Below are positions 20,741-31,269 of a DNA stretch of 64,000 nucleotides, one piece after another. How positions within the stretch are numbered: the first letter of the stretch is position 1; the number at the start of each line of letters is the position of its first letter. The stretch spans positions 124,001 to 188,000 of the forward strand of contig MU008221.1 of NCBI GenBank assembly GCA_010909165.1, read 5' to 3'. The translations under genes were made by a program, and so were the position numbers. The DNA comes from Anthoceros angustus (lineage: Eukaryota; Streptophyta; Anthocerotopsida; Anthocerotales; Anthocerotaceae). The notes below the pieces were generated by a model, which made no database searches, was not told the DNA's origin, and saw only the letters and a program-made list of their open reading frames with translations.

Positions 20741-20937
20741 TGATTCATTGGGCATGTTGACTAGATGTGTGCAGATGCACAAAGCAGCACCCGCAATCCT
20801 CAACCTTGATCCAAGTTGCCTCATCCATGTTCTTATCACATACAAGTCCTAGCCGCGCTCTACGTTAACAGATGTGTCACCTACAGTAGAATGTACTCAG
20901 AAATGCGATAGAAAAGGGTATGCCACCAATCCCATGC

Positions 20938-20942
20938 ACAAC
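20938..20942. repeat. Target site duplication ACAAC, left
   Basis: Five bases ACAAC directly before the TGTGGAAG start of element 1. They are repeated directly after its TTCCACA end at 29926-29930. Five bases is the usual length for Ty3/gypsy integration. Confidence 0.9.
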
Positions 20943-21185
20943 TGTGGAAGACCACATGTACACTAACCCTCCCCTGGATTGTTGGTTTGAATGTTTTTTT
21001 TGCTTTTCTTATGTTTTGTGTGATGGAGTGCGTAGGAAATGTCCGAGGCAAGGCCTTTTATACTAAAATGGTCCTTGGCCCATGACAATATTACTTTTAC
21101 AAATAATTAGTCCTTGGGCCTCGAACACTGTGAATATCGGCCTAGAAGGTCCTTGGACCTTGGGATTTTAGGAATAAAAATTGTC

Positions 21186-21193
21186 TATATAAG
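21186..21193 (+). promoter_or_regulatory. TATA box of 5' LTR, element 1
   Basis: TATATAAG lies about 240 bases into the LTR, where a retrotransposon U3 promoter is expected. The 3' LTR has the same box at 28065-28072. Confidence 0.55.
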
Positions 21194-21229
21194 GTGGGGA
21201 TCCTTCATTCGGAGGGCCCGGAACAAGTG

Positions 21230-21720
21230 GAGACGCCTGCACCTCCGGAGAAGTTCGAAGCTAGCGAGAGGTATAAGCGGAGAGAGGTGAGGCTAGGGCC
21301 GTGGTCAAGAGAGGCGAGAAGAGAGCAACACCGCATGGGTGAAACACCACCGTTGGGAAGCCACGGTGGTGGAGCCACCACGGTGGTGGAGCCACCACGG
21401 TGGTGGAGCCGGCCATCGTCGCGGAAGAAGGACCCAAGGTGGGGAAGCCACCATCGGGGGCCCAGGAGGGGATGCAACTCCCTCAGTTCGAAGCGCAGCC
21501 CGATTGTCCATGAGCCGGCATACCCTTCACAGTTGTGCTCGAGGAAATGAGCAAGGCGGAGGCTAGAGCATGGATGGAGGCGCACTTTTGGGCTCCCGAT
21601 GATGAGGCGAGGCGTCGCGAGGCGGAAGGCAGGCGCCCTAGGAGGAGTGAAGGGACCTCGGATAGCGGGAGTGAGGTGGAGATATTAAGGGAGGATCTTC
21701 GGATCGAGGCGTGGTAGGAG
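21230..21720 (+). pseudogene. LTR-embedded coding-like sequence, element 1
   Basis: A frame with shifts reads KFEASERYKRREVRLGP, then Thr-Val-rich sequence encoded by the CCACCACGGTGG array, and then VVLEEMSKAEARAWMEAHFW, DDEARRREAEGRRPRRSEGT and SDSGSEVEI. The same order occurs in the LTRs of element 2 (KFKKAERYKRKETA, TTV repeats, VVPEEMSEAQR). Conservation between two elements suggests that a charged, coiled-coil-like protein was once encoded inside the LTR. Function unknown. Confidence 0.4.
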
Positions 21721-24000
21721 AGGCGGGAACACCCATGGGCCGGGGCTAGGCGGCACAGTGAGGCGCGCTGATTTTAGAGGGAGCATCATAGGTCGAGGCT
21801 TTCACTTGGATTAGAGGATAAGGTGCTAGGAAGCTTGTGAATTTGTAGATACCGAATTGGTAGGCGCTGTGGTAGGTTAGCCATCTTTAAACCGGAGGTA
21901 GGTTAGCCATCTTTAGACCTTTGGGAAAGTGAGCTATGGTAGCGGCGGATGTATAAGAGACCCTTGAGTGTCTCTCTTAGACAATTTCGGTGTGAGCTCC
22001 GTGTGTCGAATTTGTGCTCGTGGTTGGTTGGAGACATCCGATCGATGATGGGCTGATTCGGTGTCTTGTCCTCTCGTCACAAGAGGGGGAGATCCTGGAT
22101 GGTCGAGAGGAGTGAAGGGACCTCGGATAGCGGGAGTGAGGTGGAGATATTTTTCGGATCGGGCGTGGTAGGAGGCGAGGGAACACCCATGGGCCGGGGC
22201 CAGCTGAGGCAAGCGCTGATTTTAGAGGGAGCATCATAGGTCGAGGCTTTCACTTGGATTAGAGGATAAGGTGCTAGGAAGCTTGTGAATTTGTAGATAC
22301 CGAATTGGTAGGCGCTGTGGTAGGTTAGCCATCTTTAAACCGGAGGTAGGTTAGCCATCTTTAGACCTTGGGAAAGTGAGCTATGGTAGCGGCGGATGTA
22401 TAAGAGACCCTTGAGTGTCTCTCTTAGACAATTTCGGTGTGAGCTCCGTGTGCCAGTGCTGCGTGGTTGGTTGGAGACATCCGATCGATGATGGGCTGAT
22501 TCGGTGTCTTGTCCTCTCGTCACAAGAGGGGGAGATCCTGGATGGTCGAGAGGAGTGAAGGGACCTCGGATAGCGGGAGTGAGGTGGAGATATTTTTCGG
22601 ATCGGGCGTGGTAGGAGGCGAGGGAACACCCATGGGCCGGGGCCAGCTGAGGCAAGCGCTGATTTTAGAGGGAGCATCATAGGTCGAGGCTTTCACTTGG
22701 ATTAGAGGATAAGGTGCTAGGAAGCTTGTGAATTTGTAGATACCGAATTGGTAGGCGCTGTGGTAGGTTAGCCATCTTTAGACACCGGAGGTAGGTTAGC
22801 CATCTTTAGACACCTTGGGAAAGTGAGCTATGGCGCGCGGCGGATGTATAAGAGACCCTTGAGTGTCTCTCTCTTAGACAATTTCGGTGTGAGCTCCGTG
22901 TGAATTTGTGCTCGTGGTTGGTTGGAGACATCCGATCGATGATGGGCTGATTCGGTGTGTCTCCTCGTCACAAGAGGGGAGATCCTGGATGGTCGAGCCG
23001 AGTGACCAAGCTCCTGCAGGGTGACTAGTGGTGAAGGGTGCTCAATGCATGCCGGAGGAAATTCCAGGGACCGGGTGAGATCGCTGGTGCGAATCGCCTG
23101 GAGCCGACCTGTTTTCCTTTCCCAACCCTAACCGGATTGTGTCTAATCCCAAGGAGGGGTGCATGTGGCCCAAGGAGGGTCTGTGTGGCCCAAGGAGGTC
23201 TGTGTGGCCCAAGGAGGTGCATGTGGCCCAAGGAGGGTCTGTGTGGCCCAAGGAGGGTCTGTGGCCCAAGGAGGGTCTGGTGGCCCAAGGAGGTCTGTGG
23301 CTGAGAGGAGGATCTGGGGAACATCTTGTGCGCGGTGGTGTATGAGGTCCTAGAAGAAAGGGGTGAGTGAGTCGTTGTGTGAAGAGGAGTCTAGGAAGTG
23401 GTGAGCGAGAGTCCGGAAAATGCGGAGCGAGGAAAGCGTCGCGGGGGGCGACGGCGCCTCCTAGGAGGAGTGAAGGGACCTCGGATAGCGGGAGTGAGGT
23501 GGAGATATTTTTCGGATCGGGCGTGGTAGGAGGCGAGGGAACACCCATGGGCCGGGGCCAGCTGAGGCAAGCGCTGATTTTAGAGGGAGCATCATAGGTC
23601 GAGGCTTTCACTTGGATTAGAGGATAAGGTGCTAGGAAGCTTGTGAATTTGTAGATACCGAATTGGTAGGCGCTGTGGTAGGTTAGCCATCTTTAGACAC
23701 CGGAGGTAGGTTAGCCATCTTTAGACACCTTGGGAAAGTGAGCTATGGCGCGCGGCGGATGTATAAGAGACCCTTGAGTGTCTCTCTCTTAGACAATTTC
23801 GGTGTGAGCTCCGTGTGAATTTGTGCTCGTGGTTGGTTGGAGACATCCGATCGATGATGGGCTGATTCGGTGTGTCTCCTCGTCACAAGAGGGGAGATCC
23901 TGGATGGTCGAGCCGAGTGACCAAGCTCCGCGTCTGGGGTGACTAGTGGTGAAGGGTGCTCAATGCATGGAGAGGGAAATTCCAGGGACCGGGTGAGATT
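21640..24000. repeat. Nested tandem duplications in 5' LTR of element 1
   Basis: Units starting at about 21640, 22100, 22545 and 23460 share GGGACCTCGGATAGCGGGAG, TTGGATTAGAGGATAAGG and GGTTAGCCATCTTTA. Spacing is about 460, 440 and 915 bases. The longest spacing includes the minisatellite block and the segment CAATGCATGCCGGAGG. Confidence 0.85.
23145..23310. repeat. GGCCCAAGGAGGGTCTGTGT minisatellite, array 1
   Basis: Eight or so imperfect copies of a 16-20 base unit containing GGCCCAAGGAGG. The open frames across it (CGPRR-, WPKE- and VAQGG-type repeats) are artefacts of the repeat. Confidence 0.9.
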
Positions 24001-24074
24001 GTGCGAATCGCCTGTGGAGCCGACCCTTGTTTTCCTTTCCCAACCCATTTTCTAACCAGTTGTGTCTAATCCCA

Positions 24075-24240
24075 AGGAGGGTCTGTGTGGCCCAAGGAGG
24101 GTCTGTGGCCCAAGAGAGGTCTGTGGCTGAGGAGTGGTGGCCCAAGGAGGGTCTGTGGCCCAAGGAGGTCTGTGTGGCCCAAGGAGGGTCTGTGGCCCGA
24201 GAGGTCTGTGTGGCCCGAGGAGGGTCTGTGGGAACATCTT
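24075..24240. repeat. GGCCCAAGGAGG minisatellite, array 2
   Basis: A second array of the same unit in the duplicated part of the 5' LTR, with variants GGCCCAAGAGAGG and GGCCCGAGAGG. Confidence 0.9.
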
Positions 24241-24569
24241 GTGCGCGGTGGTGTGAGGTCCTAGAAGAAAGGGGTGAGTGAGTCGTTGTGTGAAGAGGAG
24301 TCTAGGAAGTGGTGGAGCGAGTCGGAAAATGCGGAACGCGAGGAAGGTTGGGAATAAATTGTGGGGTCGAGAGGAAATCGGCGGGGAGGGGTGCCGCGGC
24401 GTCGGCCATGGTGCGCATCCACCGGTGAGCTCGGTGTGAATCCACATGAGTGTGACTTGGTGTACATGTGAACACTGTGTGCATAGGACCATAGCCCTTA
24501 ACAGCGTGGCGGGGAACCGGGCGCCAAATAGTCGATCGCGGCGCGGCGCGCGCCGGTCGGGTGGGTCCC

Positions 24570-24705
24570 ACCACGGTGGTGGTCGAACCACGCGGTGGCA
24601 AACCACGCGGTGGCGGAATCCACCACGGCGGTGGCGGAATCCACGGCGGTGGCGGAATCCACCAGCGGTGGCGGAATCCACACGCGAATCCACCACGTGG
24701 TCGAA
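24570..24705. repeat. CCACCACGGTGG palindrome array
   Basis: Repeated GTGGCGGAATCCACCACGG-type units near the 3' end of the LTR. Each contains a self-complementary CCACC/GGTGG core. Similar arrays lie at 25450-25565 and 29608-29745. Confidence 0.8.
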
Positions 24706-24891
24706 CTTACCTCGTGGGTCGGACACGGTAGTTGATTATGGCTGGTAGGAGGCGATTGTAGGAGGACTAGAATCCATAGTTTTAGAACATCTTGACACAA
24801 AACCATTCCCTTGGGATCGAATCCTAGGACTATAACGACATAGAGGGTAAATGTGGCCTCTTTGCGTCTTGGATGCAAAACCCATTCCACA

Positions 24892-24912
24892 TTTTGGCGC
24901 GTTCGGGAATGA
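24892..24912 (+). other. Primer-binding site, element 1 (tRNA-Asp-like)
   Basis: TTTTGGCGCGTTCGGGAATG directly follows the LTR end. It resembles the TGGCGCCGTTGCCGGGGA site common in plant gypsy elements of the Tat/Athila type, with a few bases missing. Confidence 0.6.
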
Positions 24913-26179
24913 AAGCTGTCAGATTATAGGAAAGACTAACCATAGCTTAGGTGTCTAGTCTTTGAGTGTATTTAGTTTGGTAGATGGATGCCACGAGTTG
25001 AGTCGGAGGATTGAGTCAAGTCGGGAAGAGAAGCCTCAAGCGGCGGCAGTAGCCTGGAAAGGTTGAAAAGGGTTGCGGATCGGGAGTTGAGGAGGACCCA
25101 ATTGGAGGACGACTTGCGGAGAAGGAAGGGGAATCAACGGGGGGTCCGATCTTGGAGCAAGATCCCCAATCTCGGTCTTGGACGAGGTACCACGGCCAAG
25201 GAACCTTGGTCCAAACTTGTCTTGACCTCTCTTCCAGTGTGTGCGTGCGTCAATCAACTTCCCGCTGGACACGTTCTTGAATCAACCATTCTTGAATCGA
25301 CCACGGTCATGTCCACCGTGAGCTCGTGAATCCACATGAGTGTGACTTGGTGTACATGTGAACTGTGCATAGGACCATAGCCCTTAACAAGCGTGCGGGG
25401 AACCGGGCGCCAAATAGTCGATCGCGACGCGCGCACCGGTCGGGTGGGTCCCACCACGTGGTCACCATCGCGGTGGCGAATCCACCACGGCGGTGAATCC
25501 ACCACGGTGGCGGAATCCACCACGGCGGTGAATCCACCACGGCGGCGGAATCCACCACGGCTAGGTGGTCGAACTTACCATGGTCGGGGCTCGGACACGT
25601 AGTTGATTATGGCTAGGTAGGAACGATTGTAGGAGGACTAGAATCCATAGTTTTAGAACATCTTGACACAAAACCATTCCCTTGGGATCGAATCCTAGGA
25701 CTATAACGACATAGAGGGTAAATGTGGCCTCTTTGCCTTCGGATGCAAAACCCATTCCACATTTTGGCGCTCGGGAATGAAACTCGATTATAGGAAAGAC
25801 TAACCATAGCTTAGGTGTCTAGTCTTTGAGTGTATTTAGTTTGGTAGATGGATGCCACGAGTTGAGTCGGAGGATTGAGTCAAGTCGGGAAGAGAAGCCT
25901 GCACAGCGCCAAGGAAGGTTGAAAAGGGTTGCGGATCGGGAGTTGAGGAGGACCCAATTGGAGGACGACTTGGGAAGGAAGGAGGAGAATCAACGGGATT
26001 CGGGTCCGATCTTGTTGGAGCAAGATCCCCAATCTCGGTCTTGGACGAGGTACCACGGCCAAGGGAACCTTGGTCCAAACTTGTCTTGACCTCTCTTCCA
26101 GTGTGTGCATCGCTCAATCAACTGACACGCTGTCAATCAACCACTACATCGAATCGACCCACGCCCATGTCCACCACGT

Positions 26180-26960
26180 GGTGGTCACCACCAAGCAACC
26201 TTACCGTTGTATGGAGAGGAAGGTATGAGGATCCCGAATTTGTTGAGCGCGTTTTGAGCGGTGACATTTGCAAACCAGAATCGGGTGATGCACAAGCATT
26301 CTATGGAGTTCTTGGGCGGTCCGGCAAAGTGGTATAGGCGAGTACCTCAAGTCACCACACCCCAACCACCTTTGAAGAATTGAAGAATGCCTTCAGAGAG
26401 GTTTAGGGGATTGACATGGAGGGCTACGTGTTGTCCAAGCTTGAGAGGTTACAAAGAGAGAGGAAGGAAACCTTGCAAGCGTATGTTGAGAGGTTTCACA
26501 CCACGTGATCGTAGTGGTCCTCATTCGAGGCAATACGGTGGTTCGCTAAAGGCTGGGTTCTAAGATGGGGAGACACGTGGGTTGCAAGCGGAGAAGAATT
26601 TGGGCAAGGCTATCAAGGCGCATTGAACTACGAGGTATCTACAGAGATGAAGAAGGAGGAAGGAGGAGAAGAAGCGAGGAAGAGGAAGAAGGCTAAGAAG
26701 GACATGAAGAAGTCCAAACGGGAAAAGAAAGGATTCCTCATCCTCCTCGGGAGAAGTTCGTCGGATGAAGGCTGCGGAGGAAGAAGAAGAAATCAAGGGG
26801 TGAGGTGGAAGGAAAGAAGGGTCGATGCGGGAGAACAAAGAGGCGCAAGGGCGAAACAAGATTGTATGCAAAAAGATCAGAAAGCAAGGAAGGAGGTGAG
26901 GCGGCCAAGAAAGTGGACACATCGGGAAGCGGATGAAAAGATAGATTCCTTTCGCGCACA
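26180..26960 (+). pseudogene. gag of element 1, broken
   Basis: Pieces in order: DPEFVERV-like start, AQAFYGVLGR, YRRVPQVTT, GYVLSKLERLQRERKETLQA and YVERFHH, typical of the retrotransposon gag core. A Lys/Glu-rich tail follows (26640-26760). The same motifs occur in element 2 (FVERFEDICKPEAGDA, WYRRIPQVT, YVLSKLE). Gag forms the cytoplasmic virus-like particle. Stops and shifts occur at several points, and no zinc knuckle was found. Confidence 0.65.
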
Positions 26961-27824
26961 TCTCATGGTCGATGAGGAACACGATTATTGGAGATATCCC
27001 ACACACGATTCGGTGGTAAGATCTGTGCACTAATTTCGATGGAAGGAGGAGGGCGAAGTGCGAACAACCGGATGAGGAAAATGGAATGGGCATCACGCGT
27101 TTCACCTCGGAAGATCTGTTTGAGAATGGGGCATGCGAGAAGAGGAACCGCTAGAGCCGAGAGGATTTGGGGTCACGATGAGAGAGGAAGGAGGTGAGGC
27201 GGATGAAGTCAAGGATGTTGAGGTACTCGGAAAGTGCTCAAATTCTCCAAAGCAATGAGCCGGGCTTGAGGGGCATGAGTTGCTTGCGAATTCGCCGATG
27301 TCTTTGCCTTCAATGTGACCGACATAAAGGGTATACCCAAGGAATGGGGAAAGCATAAGATCGACACGGGCGCAATTAGGATTAAGGTTGGATGAAGTCA
27401 CCAAGAAGGATCATTCTCCGTTGCCTTCAACGATAACATCCTAGATCCGTCAGCGGGATGGAGTATTCCTTCTTAGATGGGTACTCCTATAACGGTGCAT
27501 CTCGGTATTTGGCGAGCGGAGAAGAGAAGACGGAGGATGACTTTCCATGAGACCCTGCGGCAGTGGGCGAGAGGCCAAACCCAATTTGAGCAGGGTAAGG
27601 GAGGCGATGGCCTCGAATGAGAAGGGAGAAAGAGCTTCCGGAGCGCATCTGAGTTTATGAGTATCTGGCCTTGGCCAGTCGTCAAAACCTCTCTAAGGGT
27701 CCTAGGTTTTCGACAATGGTTCCATCCCGTTATGTTTTAATGGACGCACTTGCCAACGAGTTGGTTGGCGAGTTAAAAAGTATTATCAATAAGTTGGCGA
27801 GGCGCCAACAAGTGAGAAGGAGTA
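26940..27824 (+). pseudogene. pol remnants of element 1
   Basis: Collinear with element 2 but heavily deleted. The segment HLMVDEEHDYWRYP (26958-27000) matches 48950-49000, and 27110-27500 matches the spacer and start of reverse transcriptase. From about 27700 the sequence jumps to the end of pol, next to the 3' LTR. RNase H and integrase cores are absent, so the element could not move by itself. Confidence 0.6.
27812..27824 (+). other. Polypurine tract, element 1
   Basis: GTGAGAAGGAGTA immediately precedes the 3' LTR, where the plus-strand primer tract is expected. The matching site of element 2 is at 51872-51884. Confidence 0.55.
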
Positions 27825-29925
27825 TGTGGAAGACCACATGTACACTAACCCTCCCTGGATTGTTGGTTTGAATGTTTTTTGCTTTTCTTATGTTTTGTGT
27901 GATGGAGTCGTAGGAAATGTCCGAGGCAAGGCCTTTTATACTAAAAGTGGTCCTTGGCCCATGGCAATATTACTTTTACAAATAATTAGTCCTTGGGCCT
28001 CGAACCTTTGTGAAGGTCAGGTTAGAAGGTCCTTGGACCTTGGGATTTTAGGAATAAAATTGTCTATATAAGGTGGGGATCCTTCATTCGACAGGGGCCT
28101 GTGAACAAGTGGGGCAGCACCTCTGGAGGTTCAAGCTAGCGGAGAGGTATAAGCGGAGAGAGGTGAGGCTAGGGCCGGTCAAGAGAGGCGAAGCGAAGAA
28201 GGCGCAACACGTGTGGGCGACCACCGTTGGAGCGACCACCACGGTGGTGGAGCCGACCACGTTGGGCGACCACGGTGGTGGAGCCGGCCACCGTCGCGGA
28301 AGAAGGACCCAAGGTGGGGAAGCCACCATCGGGAGCGGGAGGATGCAACTCCCTCAGTTCGAGGCGGCTAGCCGATTGTCCATAGGGCCGGGCATACCCT
28401 TCCGAGGTTGTGCTCGAGGAAATGAGCAAGGCGGAGGCTAGGCGTGGATGGAGGAAACCGTTTGGTCGGTGATAAGGAGGCGAGGCGAGGCGAGGCGGCA
28501 CCTCCTAGGCGTGAAGGGACCTCGGATAGCGGGAGTGAGGTGGAGATATTAAGGGAGGATCTTTTGGATCGAGGCGTGGTAGGAGGCGGGGAACACCCAT
28601 GGGCGCGGGGCTAGGCGGCACAGGAATTTTAGAGGCATCATAGGTCGAGGCTTTCACTTGGATTAGAGGATAAGGTGCTAGGAAGCTTGTGAACTGTAGA
28701 TACCGAATTGGTAGGCGCTCGTGGTAGGTTAGCCATCTTTGAACAGAGGTAGGTTAGCCATCTTTAGACCTTGGGAAAGTGAGCTATGGCGGCGCGCGGC
28801 GGATGTAGAGACCCTTGGCGTCTCTCGTTAGACAATTTCGGTGTGAGCTCCGTGTGTCGAATTTGTATTGGTTGGTTGGAGACATCCGATCGATGATGAT
28901 TGTTCTTTGTCCTCTCGTCACAAGAGGGCGGGAGATCCTGGATGGTCGAGGTGAGTGACCAAGCTCCGTCTGGGGTGACTAGTGGTGAAGGGTGCTCAAT
29001 GCATGCCGGAGAGGGAAATTCCAGGGACCGGGTGAGATCGCGGGTGTCGAATCGCACTGGAGCCGACCAATTGTTTTCCTTTCCCATCCAGATTGTGTCT
29101 AATCCCAAGGAGGGTCTGTGTGGCCCAAGGAGGGGTCATGTGGCCCAAGGAGGTCTGTGTGGCCCAAGAGGTCATGTGGCCCAAGGAGGGTCTGTGTGGC
29201 CCAAGAGGGGTGCAGTGGCCCAAGGAGGGTCTGTGGCCCAAGAGGTCTGTGTGGCCCAAGGAGGTCTGTGTGGCTGAGAGAGGAGGATCTGTGGGAACAT
29301 CTTGTGCGGTGGTGTATGAGGTCCTGGAAGAAAGGGGTGAGTGAGTCGTTGTGTGAAGAGGAGTCTAGGAAGTGGTGGCGAGTCCGGAAAATGCAGGCGA
29401 GGAAGGTTGGGAATAAATTGTGGGGTCGAGGAAATCGGTGATGGGCGTGCGGGCGTCGGATGTGCGCATCCACCGGTGAGCTCGGTGTGAATCCACATGA
29501 GTGTGACTTGGTGTACATGTGAACTGTGTGCATAGGACCATAGCCCTTAACAAGCGTGGCGGGGCGGGCGCCAAATAGTCGATCGCGCGGCCAGCGGGCC
29601 GGTGGGTCCCACCACGGTGGCGGAATCCACCGCGGTGGCGAATCCACCAGCGGTGGCGAATCCACCACGGTGGCGGAATCCACTGCAGCGGTGGCGGAAT
29701 CCACCAGTGTGGCGAATCCACTGCAGTGGTGGCCGAACCCCACCAGTCGTAGATCGGACAGTAGTTGATTATATGGGTAGGAGGCGATTGTAGGAGGACT
29801 AGAACCCATAGTTTTAGAACATCTTGACACAAAACCATTCCCTTGGGATCGAATCCTAGGACTATAACGACATAGAGGGTAAATGTGGCCTCTTTGCGTC
29901 TTCGGATGCAAAAACCCATTCCACA
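27825..29925 (+). repeat. 3' LTR of element 1 (2.1 kb)
   Basis: Starts TGTGGAAGACC and ends CCCATTCCACA, followed by the ACAAC duplication. It contains one unit of the block that is expanded in the 5' LTR, a TATA box (28065-28072), the CCCAAGGAGG minisatellite (29100-29285) and the CCACCACGGTGG array (29608-29745). Confidence 0.9.
29100..29285. repeat. GGCCCAAGGAGG minisatellite, array 3
   Basis: About ten imperfect units in the 3' LTR of element 1, of the same type as the arrays in the 5' LTR. Only two or three units remain in the LTRs of element 2 (44170-44222, 55063-55112). Confidence 0.9.
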
Positions 29926-29930
29926 ACAAC
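29926..29930. repeat. Target site duplication ACAAC, right
   Basis: Matches 20938-20942 exactly. Confidence 0.9.
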
Positions 29931-30019
29931 CTCCGGCCTCTAGCCCCCACTCTTCCTACCAGCTGCCGCTCTTAGTCTTCCTTGCAGCAGGCAGCAAGCG
30001 CTCCAAGTCTTCCTTCATC

Positions 30020-30683
30020 TTCTCAATCCACCACACAACCAGAATCACCGCCGTCGCACTCATCCAGCAAGACTCGGGCAGCCACAGCCGCCGTCGCCGC
30101 CACTGTCCTCACGCAGCTGCGATTGCAAATTGGGTTGCTTGCGGCCAAGTAAGCGGTACCATTCCCGACTCCAACAGGCGGCGTTGCCTTCTCGTACGGC
30201 GCCATCCACAGATCTCGCATCTTCAACCAATACCGCTTCGAGCCTGTGCCCTTTCCATACGATGCAAGTATTTGGCCCAATCGAAAACACCTCCGATTGT
30301 ACAATTATAGCCAAGAGAGTGGCACCAAGCTCGGGGGCTAACAATTCCACCTCCCCTCCAGTGCTAGGTTCGCCATCGACCAACGAAGGCGCTTCCGGAA
30401 CACATGCCATGGATATGGAGGATGTGGGGTCTTGTTGCAATGTGAAGAAAGCGAGAGGGCTTGCAATATCAACGGTGGAGGACTTGATAAGATTTCCGGA
30501 GGAAGGCGCGACTAAGGCCCGAAATGGATTCAAATGGTCGATCCGGAAGCGGGACAAAGTAATTAATGCCCACATATGGGGACTCAGAGCCTCTTGGCAC
30601 GGGGGCCCATGAAAGCAAAAACGAATCAGCCCTCCATTCACCGTGATAATTTGGAGCAAATCGGGTGAGCATAATGACAACAA
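30020..30683. pseudogene. M-unit coding-like segment, strand uncertain (reverse copy)
   Basis: Counterpart of 12412-13395. The minus strand has one 207-residue frame (30683-30060) with LGATLLAIIVQSEVFS and EWYRLLGRKQPNLQSQ. The plus strand has a 160-residue frame (30130-30612) with MDMEDVGSCCNVKKARGLA and DKVINAHIWGLRAS. Either could be real. Codon-level comparison of the copies was not possible by eye. Confidence 0.35.
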
Positions 30684-31055
30684 GGTGCATCACGATCCAC
30701 ATGATTGGTCCATAGATTGGTGTGTGAAGTTCCCATCCCCATTGGGTCTTTTGAATACTACCGTGTGGACATAGCTAAATAGACAATCAAATGGTGTTCA
30801 AATTTAAAGCACGCAGGCGCACTTTGGCAAAGCCATAGATAGGAAAGTTATGCAGACAGACGCACATGTGTATGTGCAAATACCTCTGATGTGAAAAGAA
30901 ACCCTATCTCCTCTAAGCTATCTGGCATCAGGCCTTAAGGCATCTTCCACTCGCCCAGACTGAAGCCAAGCATTTCTCAAAACATTATCCGTATGTACTG
31001 TTGTACAATGTTGTGTGGCACAGGCAACATCTCCTGCATCCACATAGAAATAAAA

Positions 31056-31259
31056 TCACGAAGCCTTACCCTCAGCACTGAAAACACGACCAAAGCATGT
31101 ACACATGACACGTTCCCACCTTTCTTCCAGCCTAACCCCCCACTTTTCCGCCACTATGTCATTGACTTGTTCGGGCATCGAGTAAGCATGTATGCGGTTG
31201 ATCATTGTCGATCCCATGTCGCCATGGCCAACTTGCATGTACGCACAATGCGGTAGCAT
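31056..31259 (-). pseudogene. M-unit coding-like segment after gene A (reverse copy)
   Basis: A 67-residue frame with INRIHAYSMPEQVNDIVAEK and RWERVMCTCFGRVFSAEG, clearer than the forward copy at 12061-12380. Probably the 3' part of gene A or a neighbouring exon. Confidence 0.35.
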
Positions 31260-31269
31260 GATCCTCTAG

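Larger units (their letters stand above)
19144..20942 (-). mobile_element. Unit M, reverse copy, right-end part
   Basis: Reverse complement of forward M 15158 back to about 13340. It starts TGGACAAAACACC directly after the end of N copy 2. It is interrupted at 20942 by gypsy element 1, and the rest of the unit resumes at 29931. The bases flanking the gypsy insertion join up to match the uninterrupted forward M near 13330-13345. Confidence 0.75.
20943..24891 (+). repeat. 5' LTR of element 1 (3.95 kb, internally expanded)
   Basis: Starts TGTGGAAGACCACATG and ends CCCATTCCACA. It is about 1.85 kb longer than the 3' LTR because a block containing GAAGGGACCTCGGATAGC occurs four times (near 21648, 22108, 22550 and 23466) against once in the 3' LTR. 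The last two repeats also include the CCCAAGGAGG minisatellite. Confidence 0.85.
24428..26160. repeat. Tandem duplication of LTR end + primer site + leader, element 1
   Basis: The LTR end, primer site and leader (24428-25320) are repeated at 25321-26160, including a second LTR end at 25761 and a second TTTTGGCGC. The element therefore carries two potential primer sites. Only one copy exists in element 2. Confidence 0.85.
20943..29925 (+). mobile_element. Ty3/gypsy LTR retrotransposon, element 1 (deleted, non-autonomous)
   Basis: LTRs start TGTGGAAG and end TTCCACA, giving 7-base terminal inverted repeats. A tRNA-Asp-like primer site follows the 5' LTR and a purine tract precedes the 3' LTR. 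The internal region contains leader, gag and short pol scraps; integrase is almost entirely missing. It inserted in reverse M between segments corresponding to genes B and the strand-uncertain segment. It is related to element 2 by LTR ends, leader, gag and termini. Confidence 0.85.

Noticed and set aside
21205-21585. 126-residue minus-strand frame in the LTR
   Set aside because: It overlaps the CCACCACGGTGG array and mirrors the + strand frame conserved in element 2. It has no independent support.
23145-23310. Regular repeats with short spacing, considered as a CRISPR-like array
   Set aside because: Units are contiguous without unique spacers, vary in length and lie inside a plant LTR. It is a minisatellite.
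23042-23611. 189-residue minus frame rich in LGPH/SLGHT repeats
   Set aside because: Generated by the minisatellite read on the other strand.
29099-29950. 283-residue minus-strand frame, the longest in the window
   Set aside because: Spans minisatellite and palindrome arrays in the 3' LTR of element 1. Not conserved as one frame in the other LTRs.
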